The notes: a model not told the origin generated them from the sequence alone. DNA of 64,000 nucleotides from JANQPA01 sp964548175 (GCA_964548175.1 CAZJQS010000024.1:6156-70155), one strand, 5' to 3'. Positions 53,592 to 60,913 are shown, counted from the stretch's first letter. Program-made: numbers and translations.

Positions 53592-54296
53592 TCAATCCAG
53601 ATCTCCTTGTTGAGGCCTCAGCACGATCTCCTCCATCACTGCGCTTCCCGGCAACATAGCCGACTGGTAGATGGCTTGTGCGACAGCCTCCGGCTGCATA
53701 AGTCGCTCTTCAGGCAGTTCGACGCCGGCCCAGGAATTGGTCCAGGTAGGGCCGGGAAGGACGGCGGTGACTTTCACCTGCTTGTCCTTCAGGTCCTCGC
53801 GCAGTGCTTTGGTGAAGCCGTACAAAGCAAATTTCGTGGTGGTGTACGATCCGCTTTGTGGATAGGCCCTCAGGCTGGCGATGGAACAGATATTAAAAAT
53901 ATGACCTGATCGCCGCCGGATCATACCCTTGACCAGTTTTTTGGTCAGGTAAAAAGGGCCGAAAAAATTGAGAGCCATCAGGTATTCCATCTCCTCGTCG
54001 GTTTCTTCAAGCATTTCGCTGGGGGTAAAAAAGCCTGCATTATTGATCAGGATGTCCACTCTATCCCAGTCGGCCTGAATGGACTCGGCAAAAGCATATG
54101 CCTGAGCTTTTTGACTTAGATCGGCAGATTGGAAAAACACCTGGATGCCGGGATTTTCTTTTTCCAACCTTTGCTGAAGTACCAGCAGTTCTTGCGCTCC
54201 CCTTGCACAGAGATACAAATTATGGCCGTTCCGGGCAAATATTTCGGCAGTAGCCAGGCCAATTCCTTTGGTGGCGCCCGTGATGATGCAATTCAT
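53592..54296 (-). CDS. Short-chain dehydrogenase/reductase
   Basis: A 234-residue SDR with TGATKGIGLATAEIFA (7-22), NNAG, Ser in NICSIASL and Tyr-Lys in SYTTTKFAL. CARGAQE after the second strand points to NADP. It resembles ketoacyl-reductase-like or YqjQ/DltE-type SDRs; I cannot name the substrate. It is upstream of and probably cotranscribed with the other SDR. The 336 bp before its start hold a dispersed motif and a GC hairpin. Confidence 0.88.
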   Translation of the reverse strand: MNCIITGATKGIGLATAEIFARNGHNLYLCARGAQELLVLQQRLEKENPGIQVFFQSADLSQKAQAYAFAESIQADWDRVDILINNAGFFTPSEMLEETDEEMEYLMALNFFGPFYLTKKLVKGMIRRRSGHIFNICSIASLRAYPQSGSYTTTKFALYGFTKALREDLKDKQVKVTAVLPGPTWTNSWAGVELPEERLMQPEAVAQAIYQSAMLPGSAVMEEIVLRPQQGDLD

Positions 54297-54310
54297 AGTA
54301 ATTTTTATTT

Positions 54311-54335
54311 GGGGTTGTTAAAAAGACATTTCGTC
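54311..54335 (-). repeat. Dispersed motif, copy 4 (inverted)
   Basis: On the minus strand this reads GACGAA, four bases, CTTTTTAACAACCCC, matching the copy at 14394-14419 in both half-motifs and nearly in spacing. One base differs in the ACACA part. It is 15 bp upstream of an SDR start codon. Confidence 0.65.
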
Positions 54336-54444
54336 AGATTTGCGGTTAATAAAAATCTTTTTCTTCACCTTCACCGAAGGAAATAAAAGGAAATAAGCTA
54401 AGCAAGCCTGAAAAGTCTTTTGAGACAAGCCCGTATCTTCAATG

Positions 54445-54464
54445 GGCGGAGTTGCGGCTCCGCC
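54445..54464. repeat. GC-rich hairpin in divergent region
   Basis: GGCGGAG (54445-54451) and CTCCGCC (54458-54464) form a 7-bp stem around TTGCGG. It lies far from any gene end and has no U-tract, so a terminator role is unlikely. Confidence 0.45.
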
Positions 54465-54632
54465 TTACAAAAATGAACACTATTTATAATAATTCAGCCT
54501 TAACCTCTAATTTTGGGCTGATTTTAGGACAATAGTAAAACAATACCTTTTGTTTAAGCGTATTTTTGTTTTATTCCATGGCAGAGCACTAAAAAATAGT
54601 ACTTTGCCCACAACATTCACCAGACATACATT

Positions 54633-55376
54633 ATGAATTTTAAATTCCTCACACATTTCGGGCGTTATCTGATCATGATGGGCACTGCCTTTTCCCGACC
54701 GGAGAAAACCTCCATATATTACCGGGAGACCATGCGGCAGATGAACGATATTGGAGTAGGCTCTCTGACTATTGTCGGGTTGATCGCTATATTCATCGGA
54801 GCGGTGACGGCCGTACAGTTTGCTTATCAACTGGACGGCACGCTGGTGCCAATTTATTATATCGGTTACATTGTCAGAGATTCCACTATCATAGAGCTGG
54901 CGCCGACCATCACCTGTCTGGTACTGGCCGGCAAGGTAGGATCCAATATTGCTGCCGAGATTGGAGGGATGCGTCAGAAAGAGCACATTGACGCCATGGA
55001 GATCATGGGGGTAAACACGGCTGCTTATCTGATCATGCCGAAAGTAATCGCTGCTTTGATCGTCATCCCTTTGCTGGTGGCCATTGCAGCCTTTGTGAGT
55101 GTAGTAGGCGGTTATCTTGCAGTAGTGCCCACAGGATACATGTCTGATTCATCCTATGTCCAGGGCGTACGCTCTTTTTTCGATTCTTACAATATCTTTT
55201 TGATGTTTATAAAGGCAGTCGTTTTTGCCTACCTTCTGACCTCTGTATCTGCCTATCAGGGTTATTATGTCAAAGGAGGAAGTATAGAATTAGGTCAGGC
55301 CAGCACTAATGCCGTTGTTTTCAGTGACATTCTGATCTTACTGGCCGACTATTTGATCGCCGTTTTATTAACCTGA
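54633..55376 (+). CDS. MlaE family ABC transporter permease
   Basis: A 247-residue membrane protein of the MlaE/TGD1 family (DUF140). Conserved parts are FIGAVTAVQFAYQL, the coupling segment VLAGKVGSNIAAEIGGMRQKEHIDAMEIMGVNTAAYLIMPKVIAALIVIPLL (split around 100-150), and five to six hydrophobic helices. MlaE is the inner-membrane channel of a phospholipid transporter that maintains outer-membrane asymmetry. The ATPase gene follows 21 bp later. A substrate-binding MlaD gene, usual in third position, is absent here. Confidence 0.92.
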   Translation: MNFKFLTHFGRYLIMMGTAFSRPEKTSIYYRETMRQMNDIGVGSLTIVGLIAIFIGAVTAVQFAYQLDGTLVPIYYIGYIVRDSTIIELAPTITCLVLAGKVGSNIAAEIGGMRQKEHIDAMEIMGVNTAAYLIMPKVIAALIVIPLLVAIAAFVSVVGGYLAVVPTGYMSDSSYVQGVRSFFDSYNIFLMFIKAVVFAYLLTSVSAYQGYYVKGGSIELGQASTNAVVFSDILILLADYLIAVLLT

Positions 55377-55397
55377 CCTCACAATCGATAAAATCAT

Positions 55398-56162
55398 ATG
55401 ATACGCACGGAAAACGTACATAAAAATTTTGGAGACAATCACGTGCTCAAGGGCATTACGACCGAATTTTATACAGGTAAAACCAACCTCATTATCGGTC
55501 GTTCCGGAGCGGGCAAGACGGTTCTCTTGAAATTATTAGTCGGCCTGTTAAAACCGACGCAGGGAAGCATTTTCTACGATGATGTTGATTTTTGTAAGCT
55601 GGGAAAAAAAGAAGTCCGCACGCTGCGTATGGATGTGGGCATGTTGTTCCAGGCATCTGCGCTTTTTGATTCGATGACGGTGGAGGAAAACATCCGTTTT
55701 CCATTGGATATGTTCACCAATATGACCCGCAAAGAAAAGCGGAAGCGGGTGGATTATTGCCTTGAGCGAGTGAGCCTCGGTAAGGTGAACGATCACTACC
55801 CTTCTGAGATCAGTGGAGGTATGCAAAAAAGGGTAGGCATTGCGCGGGCCATTGTCCTCAACCCGAAGTATTTGTTTTGCGATGAGCCGAATTCCGGACT
55901 GGATCCCAAAACGGCCATTGTTATTGATGAGCTTATCAGGAGCATTACCAAGGAGAATAACATCACCACGGTGATCAACACCCATGATATGAACTCAGTA
56001 ATGGGCATAGGCGAAAACATCATCTTGCTCCACATGGGCGAGATCGCCTGGCGGGGCCATAAGGATGAGGTGATGGAAAGTGAAAATGAGACGCTGCAAA
56101 ATTTTATTTTTGCTTCGCCTTTCCTGCAGGACCTCAGAGACGCCGCTTTGGAGAAAGAGTAA
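55398..56162 (+). CDS. MlaF family ABC transporter ATPase
   Basis: A 254-residue ABC ATPase. Walker A is GRSGAGKTVLL (about 35-45), the Q-loop is in DVGMLFQASALFDSMTVEENI, the signature is SGGMQKRVGIARAI, Walker B is YLFCDEPNSGLDP and the switch His is in NTHDMNS. ALFDSMTV and the M-rich signature are typical of MlaF. It pairs with the MlaE-type permease directly upstream. A long AT-rich hairpin follows the stop codon. Confidence 0.92.
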   Translation: MIRTENVHKNFGDNHVLKGITTEFYTGKTNLIIGRSGAGKTVLLKLLVGLLKPTQGSIFYDDVDFCKLGKKEVRTLRMDVGMLFQASALFDSMTVEENIRFPLDMFTNMTRKEKRKRVDYCLERVSLGKVNDHYPSEISGGMQKRVGIARAIVLNPKYLFCDEPNSGLDPKTAIVIDELIRSITKENNITTVINTHDMNSVMGIGENIILLHMGEIAWRGHKDEVMESENETLQNFIFASPFLQDLRDAALEKE

Positions 56163-56164
56163 GC

Positions 56165-56214
56165 AGAAAGAAAACAAAAAAACGGACGAAGACCATTTTT
56201 TTTGTTTTCTTTCT
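56165..56214. terminator. 18-bp-arm hairpin after mlaF
   Basis: Arms 56165-56182 (AGAAAGAAAAC then A-run) and 56197-56214 are exact reverse complements; the loop is 14 nt and holds GGACGAAGACCA, like the first half of the dispersed motif (GGACGAAGGAC at 14394). It begins 2 bp after the mlaF stop and probably ends that transcript. The right arm includes the TTTG (56201-56204) that may be the -33 box of the tRNA promoter. Confidence 0.65.
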
Positions 56215-56235
56215 TATGCTTAATCCTTATCTTTG
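56201..56235 (+). promoter_or_regulatory. Promoter of tRNA-Leu
   Basis: TATCTTTG (56228-56235) is a full match to the Bacteroidota -7 box TAnnTTTG and ends 14 bp before the tRNA. TTTG at 56201-56204, 23 bp upstream, is a possible -33 box, at the upper limit of usual spacing. Confidence 0.6.
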
Positions 56236-56249
56236 CATCCCGAACATCC

Positions 56250-56333
56250 GCCCGGGTGCTGAAATTGGTAGACAGGCATGGTTGAGGGCCATGTGTCCGT
56301 AAGGGCGTGCGGGTTCGACTCCCGCCTCGGGCA
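56250..56333 (+). tRNA. tRNA-Leu, anticodon GAG
   Basis: An 84-nt tRNA with a long variable arm as in class II tRNAs. Acceptor arms are GCCCGGG and CTCGGGC (one G-U pair) with discriminator A; the D arm has TTGGTAGA; the anticodon stem CATGG/CCATG encloses TTGAGGG, giving anticodon GAG; the variable arm is about 15 nt; the T arm is GCGGG-TTCGACT-CCCGC. CCA is not encoded. It reads CUC and CUU leucine codons. Confidence 0.96.
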
Positions 56334-56344
56334 CTTTTCAGACA

Positions 56345-56390
56345 AGGCTGCCCTGTCCGCTTAAGGCGGATGGGGCAGCTTTATTTTTTT
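56345..56390 (+). terminator. Intrinsic terminator of tRNA-Leu
   Basis: GCTGCCC (56347-56353) and GGGCAGC (56373-56379) form the outer stem, TCCGC and GCGGA the inner stem around TTAAG, and a T-rich run (TTTATTTTTTT) follows. It stands 12 bp after the tRNA and is a textbook intrinsic terminator. It also shows that the frame open through the tRNA is not coding. Confidence 0.85.
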
Positions 56391-56450
56391 GCAAATGGCG
56401 CAAGCGGTATAAACTGCTTCAGGCCGAAGAGACTGCCTCGAATATTTACC

Positions 56451-57407
56451 ATGAAAAAGGAATTAACCCAAGCCGAAAAGACAGACAATGCCCTTCGCCG
56501 GCAGCGATTTTTGCAGCAATTGGGACACCTTCCCGATTTTGGGGTATCCGGCTTTTTCGGACCCGGCAGCGCCAGCTGGCAGTTGTACCGTGAGCCCGTG
56601 GTCCTGCTCGGCGGCATTCGGGCGCTGCTGCTGCAGATCGCCCATCCCGCCATTGCGGACGGCGTCAACCGCTACAGCAATTTCCGGGAAGATGCCCTCG
56701 ACCGGGGCCGGCGCACCTTCATGGCTATGGCCAAGATCTACTTTGGGGATGCTGAAACCGCCCGTCAAACGGCGCTACAATTACATACCATCCATTCTTT
56801 TATCAGAGGAGCCTATACTGACAAGGAGGGGAAAAGCATTTCTTATTGTGCCAATGATCCGGAACTGCTCCTTTGGGTGCTGGCTACGCTCATCGACACC
56901 ACCTATCAGGTTTTTGAGGCTGTAAAAGGGCCCTTGCCGGAATACATGAAAGTACAATTTTACAAGGAATCCAAAACGACCGCCCTTCTGATGGGCATTC
57001 CTGCAGCATACTTCCCTCCTACTTTGGATGACTTTCGAAACTATTTTTCCAAAACGGTGGCAGAAGACTTGCACGTAAATGATACTACAATGCAGTTAGC
57101 TGCAGCTATTCTGGACAACCGCTATTCCGGAAAGCGGCTCTCGGAAGCGTTGGCGGTCGGTTTTTTACCAAAAAAATTAATAGCCGCTTTTCATTTAAAG
57201 GATACGCCCAAAGTGCGCCGTCGCTTTGACAGGGTCATTCGAATAGCCAGGGCCTTACAAGCATTGACGCCGCTTTATCTACGTACGGCGCCAGCCTGGC
57301 ATCAGGCGCATTATCGTTTAGATAAAAACGAGGGGCGCTCGCCTAAATGGCTGGGTAGGTTTTATGTATGGTTAGGAGAGAAAATGCATATTCCGTTGGG
57401 GATATGA
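56451..57407 (+). CDS. MpaB/DUF2236 family oxygenase-like protein
   Basis: A 318-residue protein of the oxygenase MpaB (DUF2236, latex-clearing-protein-related) family. The start ATG 56451 (MKKELTQAEKTD) follows the tRNA terminator; the longer frame runs back through the tRNA and is rejected. Typical strings are REPVVLLGGIRALLLQIAHPAIADGVNRYSNFREDALDRGRRTFMAM (split about 45-95), with the His expected to bind haem, then LQLHTIHSFIRG, ANDPELLLWVLATLIDT and a C-terminal helical part. Members bind b-type haem and are linked to oxidative steps on hydrophobic substrates. No signal peptide. The substrate is unknown. Confidence 0.87.
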   Translation: MKKELTQAEKTDNALRRQRFLQQLGHLPDFGVSGFFGPGSASWQLYREPVVLLGGIRALLLQIAHPAIADGVNRYSNFREDALDRGRRTFMAMAKIYFGDAETARQTALQLHTIHSFIRGAYTDKEGKSISYCANDPELLLWVLATLIDTTYQVFEAVKGPLPEYMKVQFYKESKTTALLMGIPAAYFPPTLDDFRNYFSKTVAEDLHVNDTTMQLAAAILDNRYSGKRLSEALAVGFLPKKLIAAFHLKDTPKVRRRFDRVIRIARALQALTPLYLRTAPAWHQAHYRLDKNEGRSPKWLGRFYVWLGEKMHIPLGI

Positions 57408-57414
57408 TTTTTAG

Positions 57415-58200
57415 TTACTGCGCTACTTCTTTCAAATAAGCCATCACATCGAAGTTTTCGAGGGAATCGATCACTTTATAAGGCGTGAAGGCAAACTGGG
57501 AAAGTTCCTCTTTTTTTGACACCCCGGAAAGCGTCAGAATGGTTTTATAGCCCACCTGTATGCCGCCGAGGATATCGGTCGTCATAGTATCGCCGATGAT
57601 GGTTGTTTCTTCAGTAGAGAGGCCTAATTTTTTACGGGCGACCCGCATCATCACCGGGCTCGGCTTACCGACGGAAAAGGCCTTGATCCCGGTAGCCTCC
57701 TCGATCATAGCGATGACGGCTTTGATGCCAAGGTTATTCCAACCTTTGATTTTGGGAGAAGGGTCCAGGTTGGTAGCCACCAGTTTAGCGCCGTTTAGGA
57801 TCATATCGACGGCATGGTTCACCATTTCGAGGGTAAAATTTCGCCCCTCACCGACCACCACGAAATCCGGATCCTGAGACACCAGGGAATAGCCGTGTTC
57901 GTGCAAACTCGTCAGCAGGCCGCCTTCGCCCAGTACATAGACGGTGCCGTGGGGCTTTTGGCGCGCCAGGAACCAACCGGTGGCGATGGCGCTGGTGAAG
58001 ACATGTTTTTCCTCCGCTTCAATTCCCATTCCGGCCAGTTTGTTCACCACATCACGAGGTGTACGCTGGCTGTTGTTGGTCAGAAAAAGGAAAGGGATGT
58101 TATTCTTTTTGAGCGTTTCGATAAAAACGTCTGCGCCGGGAATCAGATCATTATTGCTGTAGATGACCCCGTCCATGTCAATTAAGAATCCTTGTGGCAT
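57415..58200 (-). CDS. HAD-superfamily IIA hydrolase (NagD-like)
   Basis: A 261-residue phosphatase with HAD motif I DMDG (Asp8 nucleophile, Asp10 acid), motif II LTNNSQRTPRD, a C2 cap of the NagD/PNPase type, the Lys of VGKPSP and motif III/IV IGDTMTTDILGG. The family dephosphorylates nucleotides, phosphoglycolate or sugar phosphates; no specific substrate can be read. It is convergent with the MpaB gene (7-bp gap). Length and motif order are normal. Confidence 0.9.
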   Translation of the reverse strand: MPQGFLIDMDGVIYSNNDLIPGADVFIETLKKNNIPFLFLTNNSQRTPRDVVNKLAGMGIEAEEKHVFTSAIATGWFLARQKPHGTVYVLGEGGLLTSLHEHGYSLVSQDPDFVVVGEGRNFTLEMVNHAVDMILNGAKLVATNLDPSPKIKGWNNLGIKAVIAMIEEATGIKAFSVGKPSPVMMRVARKKLGLSTEETTIIGDTMTTDILGGIQVGYKTILTLSGVSKKEELSQFAFTPYKVIDSLENFDVMAYLKEVAQ

Positions 58201-58431
58201 AGCGATGTTGGTTTTTGCGGTTCGTCTTGGATAGGACAGTTAGGCGATAAAGTTAAGTCAAAGCAAGCTAAAACACCAGAGGAAAAGGAAAAAAACGTAA
58301 CAAGGCAACACAACCAAAGCCGGAATCATTTTGTTTTAGATTTCGTAATAAATAAAAAGTACCATTAGAAAAACATCATCATTTTCCCTATCTTTTGAAT
58401 AATTTCACCACGAATCGGGGCCCGGCCCTTG

Positions 58432-58462
58432 TTTGTTTTATGATCATATATTCATACCTTTG
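58432..58462 (+). promoter_or_regulatory. Strong Bacteroidota-type promoter before the ArsR gene
   Basis: TTTG (58432-58435), 19 bp, then TACCTTTG (58455-58462) match both boxes of the consensus TTTG / TAnnTTTG. The ATG is at 58468, only 5 bp after the -7 box, so transcription would start at or next to the start codon and the mRNA would be almost leaderless. Confidence 0.7.
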
Positions 58463-58467
58463 CGCTT

Positions 58468-58785
58468 ATGGAAACGAACAACGGAGTACTTAATCAACAA
58501 GAAGCTGAAAAGCTGGAACGCATTGCTTTCATTTTAAAGACAGTAGCCCACCCTTTGCGACTGGGGATCATCCACCTTCTGGAACAGCATCCCAAGTTAT
58601 CGGTGAGCGAGATCTGTGAAATGCTGGGCAGCGAACAATCCCTGACTTCCCATCACCTCCAGAACATGAGGCTCAAGGGTATACTTAGCGTAAAACGACA
58701 AGGACGCAGTATGATGTATTCGCTTAAGGAAAGAGACGTTTCCCTCATCATCGAATGCCTGGAAAACTGTCAATGTAATATGTAA
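58468..58785 (+). CDS. ArsR family transcriptional regulator
   Basis: A 105-residue winged-helix repressor. Residues 20-90 carry the ArsR pattern: VAHPLRLGIIHLLEQHPKLSVSEICEMLGSEQSLTSHHLQNMRLKGILSVKRQGRSMMYSL (read in parts), with the recognition helix at SLTSHHLQNM. The ELCVC metal motif of ArsR/SmtB is absent, but the C-terminus ENCQCNM has two Cys that could sense metal or redox state. The target is unknown; the gene stands alone with its own promoter and terminator. The methyltransferase downstream is a possible target only by position. Confidence 0.9.
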   Translation: METNNGVLNQQEAEKLERIAFILKTVAHPLRLGIIHLLEQHPKLSVSEICEMLGSEQSLTSHHLQNMRLKGILSVKRQGRSMMYSLKERDVSLIIECLENCQCNM

Positions 58786-58793
58786 AATACAGG

Positions 58794-58818
58794 AAAGCAC
58801 TCCCGGGTGCTTTTTTTT
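58794..58818 (+). terminator. Intrinsic terminator of the ArsR gene
   Basis: AAAGCAC (58794-58800) pairs with GTGCTTT (58807-58813) around a short CCCGG loop and is followed by a run of T to 58818. It begins 9 bp after the stop codon. Confidence 0.88.
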
Positions 58819-58922
58819 GATTCAACATATGAAAAAAACAACATATTTTTATATTTATTTAATCCGGCTGTTGTGTGGCGGGGTCCGCTCTACAATAGTT
58901 GAGGAATAGTAAAAACGGCTCT

Positions 58923-59519
58923 ATGAAGGAATTCTGGGATCAACGCTACTCCGAAGGGATTTACGTTTACGGCACTGAACCCAATGCTTTTTTCCGTCAA
59001 CAAATAGCTCAACTGGTGCCGGGAAAGCTTTTGCTTCCGGCGGAAGGCGAAGGGCGCAATGCTGTGTATGCCGCATCGAAAGGATGGGAAACAGACGCTT
59101 TTGACTACAGCGAAAGCGGTCGTAAAAAGGCGCTTCAACTAGCCGCCGACCAGCAGGTTTCGATCCGGTATGATTTGGAGGATATTCGGTCGTACAACTG
59201 GCCGGAGGAAGCTTACGATCTGATCGGCTTGTTCTTTGTTCATCAACTACCGGAAGACCGGGTTTTCCTGCATCAAAAAGCGATGCAAGCCTTGAAAACC
59301 GGCGGCCGGCTGGTATTAGAGGGTTTTTCCAAGAAACAACTGCCTTTGTCTTCGGGCGGTCCTAAAAACCTGGACATGCTTTTCTCCAAATCCATGTTGA
59401 AGGAAGATTTTTCTCCTCAGGAACCGTTTCTGCTGAAGGAAGAGAACGTAATTTTAAACGAAGGCGCCTATCACAAGGGAGAGGCCTACGTTATTCGGCT
59501 GGTCATTATTAAATCATGA
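58923..59519 (+). CDS. SAM-dependent methyltransferase (TehB/TPMT-like)
   Basis: A 198-residue class I methyltransferase. ATG 58923 (MKEFWDQRYSEGIYVYGTEPN) is chosen; the TTG-started frame adds eight residues without family match. LLLPAEGEGRNAVYAASKGW is the SAM-binding motif I region (about 38-57), with AFDYSESG after it, then the DLIGLFFVHQLP segment. It resembles TehB-like and thiopurine-type methyltransferases, often linked to tellurite or selenium detoxification; the substrate here is not known. DUF983 follows after 19 bp on the same strand. Confidence 0.86.
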   Translation: MKEFWDQRYSEGIYVYGTEPNAFFRQQIAQLVPGKLLLPAEGEGRNAVYAASKGWETDAFDYSESGRKKALQLAADQQVSIRYDLEDIRSYNWPEEAYDLIGLFFVHQLPEDRVFLHQKAMQALKTGGRLVLEGFSKKQLPLSSGGPKNLDMLFSKSMLKEDFSPQEPFLLKEENVILNEGAYHKGEAYVIRLVIIKS

Positions 59520-59538
59520 GCAAAACGAACAAACAAAA

Positions 59539-59940
59539 ATGGGAATCCTAAAAAAAAGCAGTAAAATATACAGCATCTTCAATTTGAAGTGCCCGCGTTG
59601 CCACACCGGCAACCTCTTCAGTACTCCAACTTTTTCTTTCCATCGTCCTTTTGACATGCCCAGGGAATGTCCGCACTGCGGTCAGGACTTCGAGCCGGAG
59701 CCCGGCTTTTATTATGGCGCCATGTTCATTTCCTATATTTTTACCGGCTTCTTTTGCCTGGGCTTCATTATGATCCTGCACTGGGTGATCGGTTGGAGCA
59801 CGGCAGCCTCTTTTGGCGCCCTGATCGCTATACTGGCCATCTTATTTGTATACATCTTCCGCCTGGCCCGCTCCATCTGGATCAACATCAACGTGAAATA
59901 CGATCCCCAAAAAGCCGGCTTGAAGGCGGAAAAAAACTAA
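59539..59940 (+). CDS. DUF983 membrane protein
   Basis: A 133-residue protein with an N-terminal zinc-ribbon (CPRCHTGNLF and CPHCGQDFE, Cys pairs at about 17/20 and 47/50) and two membrane helices (about 65-85 and 92-112). FEPEPGFYYGAMFISY is the DUF983 hallmark. The role is unknown. It is 19 bp behind the methyltransferase gene and 23 bp before the small charged-protein gene, so the three may be one transcript. Confidence 0.92.
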   Translation: MGILKKSSKIYSIFNLKCPRCHTGNLFSTPTFSFHRPFDMPRECPHCGQDFEPEPGFYYGAMFISYIFTGFFCLGFIMILHWVIGWSTAASFGALIAILAILFVYIFRLARSIWININVKYDPQKAGLKAEKN

Positions 59941-59963
59941 TTGTTCATTAAAATGATTTTGCT

Positions 59964-60140
59964 ATGGAAAAACTAAAGACCGAAAAGGAAATATACGATG
60001 CCATTGCCAGGGAAATACACAGCGACGCCAGTCCGGTAGGTATTGACGCTAAAAAAACACACATCATTATTCTGGATAAGTTGCTGAAGCTGGAGGAAAA
60101 GCTGGAGGCTTTAGAAAAAAAGCTGGAAGCTAAGAAATAA
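59964..60140 (+). CDS. Small charged protein, 58 aa
   Basis: An ATG-to-TAA frame of 58 codons, 23 bp after DUF983. The product begins MEKLKTEKEIYDAIARE, has HSDASPVGIDAKKTHIIILDKL in the middle and ends in a Glu/Lys/Leu-rich helix (about 36-58) that looks like a short coiled coil. No family name known to me. Codon use, spacing and the compact composition argue that it is real rather than chance, but it is too short to be certain. Confidence 0.7.
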   Translation: MEKLKTEKEIYDAIAREIHSDASPVGIDAKKTHIIILDKLLKLEEKLEALEKKLEAKK

Positions 60141-60152
60141 CGGACAACCTAC

Positions 60153-60214
60153 TTTTTTGAGGGAAAATGGAATTTTCCCTCAAAAAAGACCAGAAAAAAT
60201 TACTTTATCGGCTG
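60153..60214 (+). terminator. Perfect 16-bp-arm hairpin with TTATCGGCTG tail
   Basis: Arms 60153-60168 and 60172-60187 pair exactly around GGA; outer ends are TTTTTTGAG and CTCAAAAAA as in the element at 52675. After 17 bp comes TTATCGGCTG (60205-60214), identical to 5229-5238. It starts 12 bp after the small-protein stop codon and can end that transcript. Confidence 0.75.
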
Positions 60215-60271
60215 GCAACAATTGAGCAGTTTTAGCAGATTTGTTTAGGGCTATTTTATAAATCGAACAAT

Positions 60272-60910
60272 ATGAACCTAGAAATATTCGACCTGGTCAG
60301 GAAAAACTACCCTCAAATTGCAGAAAAGCGATTACAAGAGGACATAGCGGAAGTCGGAAAACTCTTATTCTTTAAGACCGGGGAGTTGATACAAGACATC
60401 GGCAGTTACGTCAAGATGGTGCCGCTCATTCTGGAGGGTTCGATCAAAGTATCCAGAGAGGACGAGGAGGGTCGCGAGCTGTTTTTATACTATCTGCGAC
60501 CAGGTGAGACCTGCTCCATGTCTTTTACCTGTTGTATGATGAACAAACGCAGCGAGATCAGAACGGTAGCAGAAGAAGACACCACAATGATCGGCATTCC
60601 CATCCGGTACATGGATGAATGGATGAGCAAATATCAGAGCTGGAAAAATTTTGTCATGCGCACTTACGATGAACGCATGCTGGAACTCGTCAGGACAATA
60701 GACAGCATCGCTTTCAAGAAGATGGACGAGCGCCTGCTCGAATACCTGGAAAGCAAAAGCCAGGCCACCGGCAACAAGGTCATCTCCAGCACCCATCAGG
60801 AAATTGCTTATGACCTGAATGCTTCCAGAGAGGCGATTTCTCGTTTGTTAAAAAAGATGGAAAAAGAACAACTTGTAAAGTTAGGAAGGAACAAAATTGA
60901 ATTGTTGTAG
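60272..60910 (+). CDS. Crp/Fnr family transcriptional regulator
   Basis: A 212-residue regulator with an N-terminal cNMP-binding fold (about 25-125; LILEGSIKVSREDEEGRELFLYYLRPGETC) and a C-terminal HTH (about 150-205; STHQEIAYDLNASREAISRLLKKMEKEQLV). Cysteines in SMSFTCCMM lie in the sensor domain, but the four-Cys pattern of Fnr is absent and the cAMP-binding Arg is not evident. Such regulators in Bacteroidota often respond to redox or nitrosative stress; the signal here is unknown. CydA lies 1.6 kb downstream. Confidence 0.92.
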   Translation: MNLEIFDLVRKNYPQIAEKRLQEDIAEVGKLLFFKTGELIQDIGSYVKMVPLILEGSIKVSREDEEGRELFLYYLRPGETCSMSFTCCMMNKRSEIRTVAEEDTTMIGIPIRYMDEWMSKYQSWKNFVMRTYDERMLELVRTIDSIAFKKMDERLLEYLESKSQATGNKVISSTHQEIAYDLNASREAISRLLKKMEKEQLVKLGRNKIELL

Positions 60911-60913
60911 TTG

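Larger units (their letters stand above)
54297..54632. other. 336-bp divergent intergenic region
   Basis: Between an SDR gene (minus) and mlaE (plus). It contains an inverted copy of the dispersed motif (54311-54335), TTTTGAGACAAGCC (54418-54431, close to a MITE end), the hairpin GGCGGAG/CTCCGCC (54445-54464) and AT-rich DNA. No gene or RNA is seen. Promoters for both directions should be here; TAGTACTTTG near 54597 is a poor match to the -7 consensus. Confidence 0.5.

Noticed and set aside
56307..56450. Upstream extension of the MpaB-type gene.
   Set aside because: It runs through the 3' half of tRNA-Leu and its intrinsic terminator.
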